From contig NZ_VFUZ01000020.1 in the NCBI RefSeq assembly GCF_006658505.1, positions 59,156-123,155 on the forward strand: a stretch of DNA of 64,000 nt, written 5' to 3'. Both the position numbers and the translations under genes were made by a program. Positions within the stretch are counted from its first letter, which is position 1, and each line of letters begins with the position of its first letter. Below, piece after piece: positions 62,501 through 64,000 of the stretch. The notes beneath the pieces are model-generated. The model ran no database searches and was not told where the DNA came from. It saw nothing but the letters and a program-made list of their open reading frames with translations. This DNA is from Mesorhizobium sp. B2-4-15 (GTDB taxonomy: Bacteria > Pseudomonadota > Alphaproteobacteria > Rhizobiales > Rhizobiaceae).

Positions 62501-62895
62501 AGGCGCGCCTCCTCGCCAATCTGGCGGTCGCTTGTTGTACTTTCACGGATCGCTGTCCAACGGAGGGCGTGCCTGCTGCCGAGAAGGCCATCGAGATCGA
62601 CCGGGCGCTCGATCAGCGTGAGCACCTGCCGGTGCCGTTGATCGTGCTTGGGCAGATCCATCAGTGCAACAGCCGCCCGGAGCTGGCGGTTGGGTTATTC
62701 CACGAAGCACTGGACGTAGCCCGCGAAACGGGCGACCCCCAACTGCTGTTTCCGTGCTATGATGGCCTCGCAACGCTTAATCTCGACCTCGACAATCTGA
62801 TCGAGGCCGAACGCTACTTTTCCCTGGCGCAGGGTATATGCGCCCAGCACGGGCTCGACCCGGAAGCGCTTGTGGTGCTGCCTTTTCTCGACTAG
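59596..62895 (+). CDS. Zinc-ribbon class III cyclase with AAA-type ATPase and TPR-like repeats
   Basis: A 1099-residue multidomain signalling protein. Residues 1-60 carry three CxxC zinc-ribbon knuckles (CSGCGFE, CPRCGRR, CPKCGAS). The cyclase domain follows (about 95-285; LFADLCGFTTLSEQ, DKFIGDALLALF, VTGDTVNTAQRLQ) with all catalytic residues. An AAA/STAND-type ATPase (GEAGIGKSRLVKEF near 325; LLIVVEDLHWAD near 460) and a C-terminal helical repeat region complete it. Such proteins probably couple ligand or protein binding on the repeats to cAMP synthesis. Start chosen at 59596, GAGG 9 bases upstream. Confidence 0.9.
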   Translation: MECSGCGFEIEGGYAFCPRCGRRQPVPCASCGYPCAPDFEFCPKCGASVGAHAKGVERPAPTPSRTIVPPSRTPSLLSNIESEEGLHPVSDADRRTVTVLFADLCGFTTLSEQLDPEVMQTLQNELFKELTAAVRNFGGFVDKFIGDALLALFGAPVAHEDDPERALRAALDMIARTARLGESAPHSGSPLLLHIGINTGPVVTGGLGIGTAKSYSVTGDTVNTAQRLQSLAAPGEVLVGELTHRLTRHAFSYESLGDVMFRGKAGSVLVHRLDAPLAAPRAARGLEALGLSAPIIGRGAELNRMLASLDQACGGSAQLVRLVGEAGIGKSRLVKEFVARVGDEDRFRNVAVRQATCSPLGEQSFGALGAVVRSAAGMMQNDSGDEMRGKLAGLLGDLGLQGEEAKRLMPLLYHVLGLGDPDATLQHVEPEQLRRQILYAVRTIIERRLALSPLLIVVEDLHWADAVSLEALRFVMDRLERTRLMLLVTHRPASDHGQLDSSRVSHTALRLSPLNNNDGRTLLAALFGESWVNSAGGLLDQILERAGGNPLFVEEIVRGLIDRGVLMREGQQWRTVAGEVTTGIPATIQAMLLARVDRLPQEVRRLAQEAAVIGPRFDATLLKSVTAEPGRLETGCELLCDAEIIEEVAGSGSVSSQSYRFTQTLLQDVIYQNLLLQRRTDIHGRVGAALEQLCGDKPERLEDLTVLGHHFAQSAEREKGAHYLQAAGDRARMIYANDDALRFYERALTALGTIGQAPLKLAIAERIADLSGPLGRREIAHHHYETVLHAYRESANRIASARVLRKIGRLLWDVGKRDNAESRYAEAAALLDGADAPVEQAHLWQERGRQAFRSGDNALAAKWADAALDCVRNLTTEHVSEAGRDATLVTAEALNTKAVALARLGRNHEAVRQVERSIELAEAAGLPGAACRGYTNLGVLYTTIDPAQAMEVCRRGLEVARRIGDLGFQARLLANLAVACCTFTDRCPTEGVPAAEKAIEIDRALDQREHLPVPLIVLGQIHQCNSRPELAVGLFHEALDVARETGDPQLLFPCYDGLATLNLDLDNLIEAERYFSLAQGICAQHGLDPEALVVLPFLD

Positions 62896-62914
62896 CCGGG
62901 GTTGGAGGTTGCAA

Positions 62915-63595
62915 ATGTCCGCGCAGAGTGACTTGGTGCCGCTTCAACCGGGCGACCGTGCGCCGAATGTTGTACTCGATGCCATTACCCAGGAAGGCAA
63001 GATCGCGCTGGACGACTTTCGCGGACAAAAACCCGTGCTGGTCGGCCTGTTTCGAGGTCTGCATTGTGCGTTTTGCCGGCGCCATATCGCCGCCCAGGCG
63101 CGGCTCGATCCGGAGCTGCGCGAAAGGGGCGTGGGGAGCCTGACGGTGGTCAACACGCCCATCGAGCGGGCACGTCTCTATTTCCGCTACCACCCGATGC
63201 CGAACCTGCTCGCGGCCTCCGACCCTGAGCGCGCTTCACATCGTGCCTTTGGACTGCCCAATCTCGAATTCACCCAAGACGAAACGAGCTGGCCCTACAA
63301 GGTTTCGATGGCAACGGCGATGGCTATGCGGGTCGATATGCCAGGCGAGATGCCCGGTCCAATGGATCCTTTTGCAGCCAGCGCATTCCTCGACAAGAAG
63401 GACCATTACGAAGTGACCGAAGCCGACGAGCAGATGATGGCAACGGGACACGGACAACTGATCGGTCAGTTCCTGCTGGACCGGCAGGGCATCGTTCGCT
63501 GGAGCTTCACGGAGGTTCCAGAGGGTGGGCGATACATGTTTGGGGCGCCAAGCCCTCGGGAGCTGATGTCAGCCGTGTCCCAAGTCGCCCAATAG
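62915..63595 (+). CDS. Peroxiredoxin-like (AhpC/TSA, thioredoxin-fold) protein
   Basis: A 226-residue thioredoxin-fold protein. GDRAPNVVLDAIT opens the fold, and the active-site CAFC in FRGLHCAFCRRH suggests thiol-disulfide or peroxide chemistry. An inserted segment near residues 130-180 is Met-rich (ATAMAMRVDMPGEMPGPMD), which may be an additional substrate or metal contact. GGAGG lies 6 bases before the start, 19 bases after the cyclase stop, so it is probably cotranscribed. Confidence 0.8.
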   Translation: MSAQSDLVPLQPGDRAPNVVLDAITQEGKIALDDFRGQKPVLVGLFRGLHCAFCRRHIAAQARLDPELRERGVGSLTVVNTPIERARLYFRYHPMPNLLAASDPERASHRAFGLPNLEFTQDETSWPYKVSMATAMAMRVDMPGEMPGPMDPFAASAFLDKKDHYEVTEADEQMMATGHGQLIGQFLLDRQGIVRWSFTEVPEGGRYMFGAPSPRELMSAVSQVAQ

Positions 63596-63677
63596 ACTTG
63601 CGAACGCGGTAAACGGCGGGAGCTGAACAAAGCTGAAGCAATTCAGATGTTGGGCTCGACAAGCCAGACTTCACCGT

Positions 63678-64000
63678 TCATTCGAGTGCGGCCTCCAGAA
63701 TGGCGACAAAGTCATCGAGCGAGCGGTCGCCGCGAATCTCGATGCGGGGGAGGTCGATCGGATCGCTGTCGAGGTTCGCCGGACCGTGCCTGCCGCCGAA
63801 GCCGGTTCGATAGCCGCACTCCCTGGCCAGCCGGCCAAGCCGCCGGTCGGTGACGGAGAAAGGCGCCGCGAACGTCGTCGTTGGCCGGCCGGTCCATCGC
63901 TCGATGAACATGCGGGAGCGCAAAAGTTCGGCGGCCAGGTCGGAGCTCGACAGACCGTCGATGGCGCGATGCGTCGCCATATGGCTTCCGAAGAACGCAC
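63678..64000 (-). CDS. Polysaccharide deacetylase family protein, C-terminal part (cut by window edge)
   Basis: Only the C-terminal 107 codons are inside the window; the frame is open to base 64000. It reads GSHMATHRAIDGLSS, the His-x-x-x-His metal motif of NodB-like deacetylases, then FAAPFSVTDRRLGRLARECGYRTGFGG, typical of the fold's end. An in-frame ATG at 63980 is inside the motif and is not the true start. It belongs functionally with the glycan locus upstream. Confidence 0.75.
   Translation of the reverse strand, partial: AFFGSHMATHRAIDGLSSSDLAAELLRSRMFIERWTGRPTTTFAAPFSVTDRRLGRLARECGYRTGFGGRHGPANLDSDPIDLPRIEIRGDRSLDDFVAILEAALE

Overview
The window (64 kb, GC-rich) looks like chromosome of a rhizobial alphaproteobacterium, most likely Mesorhizobium or a close relative. 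This is inference from gene families, very compact operons, GGAAC-N16-C/GGTT promoter motifs of the EcfG/RpoE2 general stress response, and two hairpin repeats of a kind I associate with rhizobial genomes. I see no rRNA, tRNA, CRISPR array, transposase, integrase or phage gene.

Layout. (1) 0-0.6 kb: a DUF2231 membrane protein on the minus strand behind a stress-type promoter. (2) 1.2-13.1 kb: one plus-strand operon for Alternative Complex III (actA, fused actB, actC, actD, actE, actF), a small uncharacterised membrane protein, a Sco-type copper protein and a caa3 cytochrome c oxidase (coxB with fused cytochrome c, coxA of the A2 type, coxC, coxD). Ten successive gene junctions overlap, and a GGAAC-N16-CGTT promoter lies just upstream. 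Together the products should pass electrons from quinol to oxygen. (3) 13.2-17.5 kb: flavodoxin-fold oxidoreductase, acidic small protein, DUF892/YciF-type protein, an operon of GFA protein, stand-alone ATP-dependent DNA ligase and RSH-type HD hydrolase, then a cysteine hydrolase; three more stress-type promoters lie here. (4) 17.6-31.9 kb: an accessory zone of small redox and detoxification genes (NmrA, quinone oxidoreductase, two SnoaL-like proteins, EmrAB-type efflux, two SDRs, isochorismatase-like hydrolase, DoxX, LysR, HSL-type esterase, metallo-beta-lactamase fold). It is littered with decayed genes: two LysR stubs, two NTF2/SnoaL remnants, a broken F420-type NADP oxidoreductase, and a doxX gene in which 116 bp have been inverted in place.

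(5) 31.9-47.1 kb: a glycoconjugate-like locus: three glycosyltransferases in an operon, a divergent methyltransferase, a 904-aa ABC-type membrane protein with a degenerate ATPase domain, a free cyclic-nucleotide-binding protein, a metallo-hydrolase, a polysaccharide deacetylase plus a fourth glycosyltransferase, a DUF3095 (cyclase-fold) protein, a UDP-sugar dehydrogenase and a class III cyclase. (6) 47.2-53.2 kb: a peptide/oligosaccharide-type ABC importer (fused ATPase, binding protein, two permeases). (7) 53.4-63.6 kb: a methyltransferase, GNAT acetyltransferase, an unrecognised 461-aa protein, three more class III cyclase proteins with different partner domains, and a peroxiredoxin-like protein. 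(8) The right edge cuts a polysaccharide deacetylase-type gene.

The best candidates for something undescribed are the in-place inversion inside doxX, the apparent stress-sigma control of the ACIII-caa3 operon, and the 32-63 kb region, where cyclic-nucleotide makers, a free cyclic-nucleotide sensor, a metallo-hydrolase and a catalytically degenerate ABC protein sit among glycan genes.
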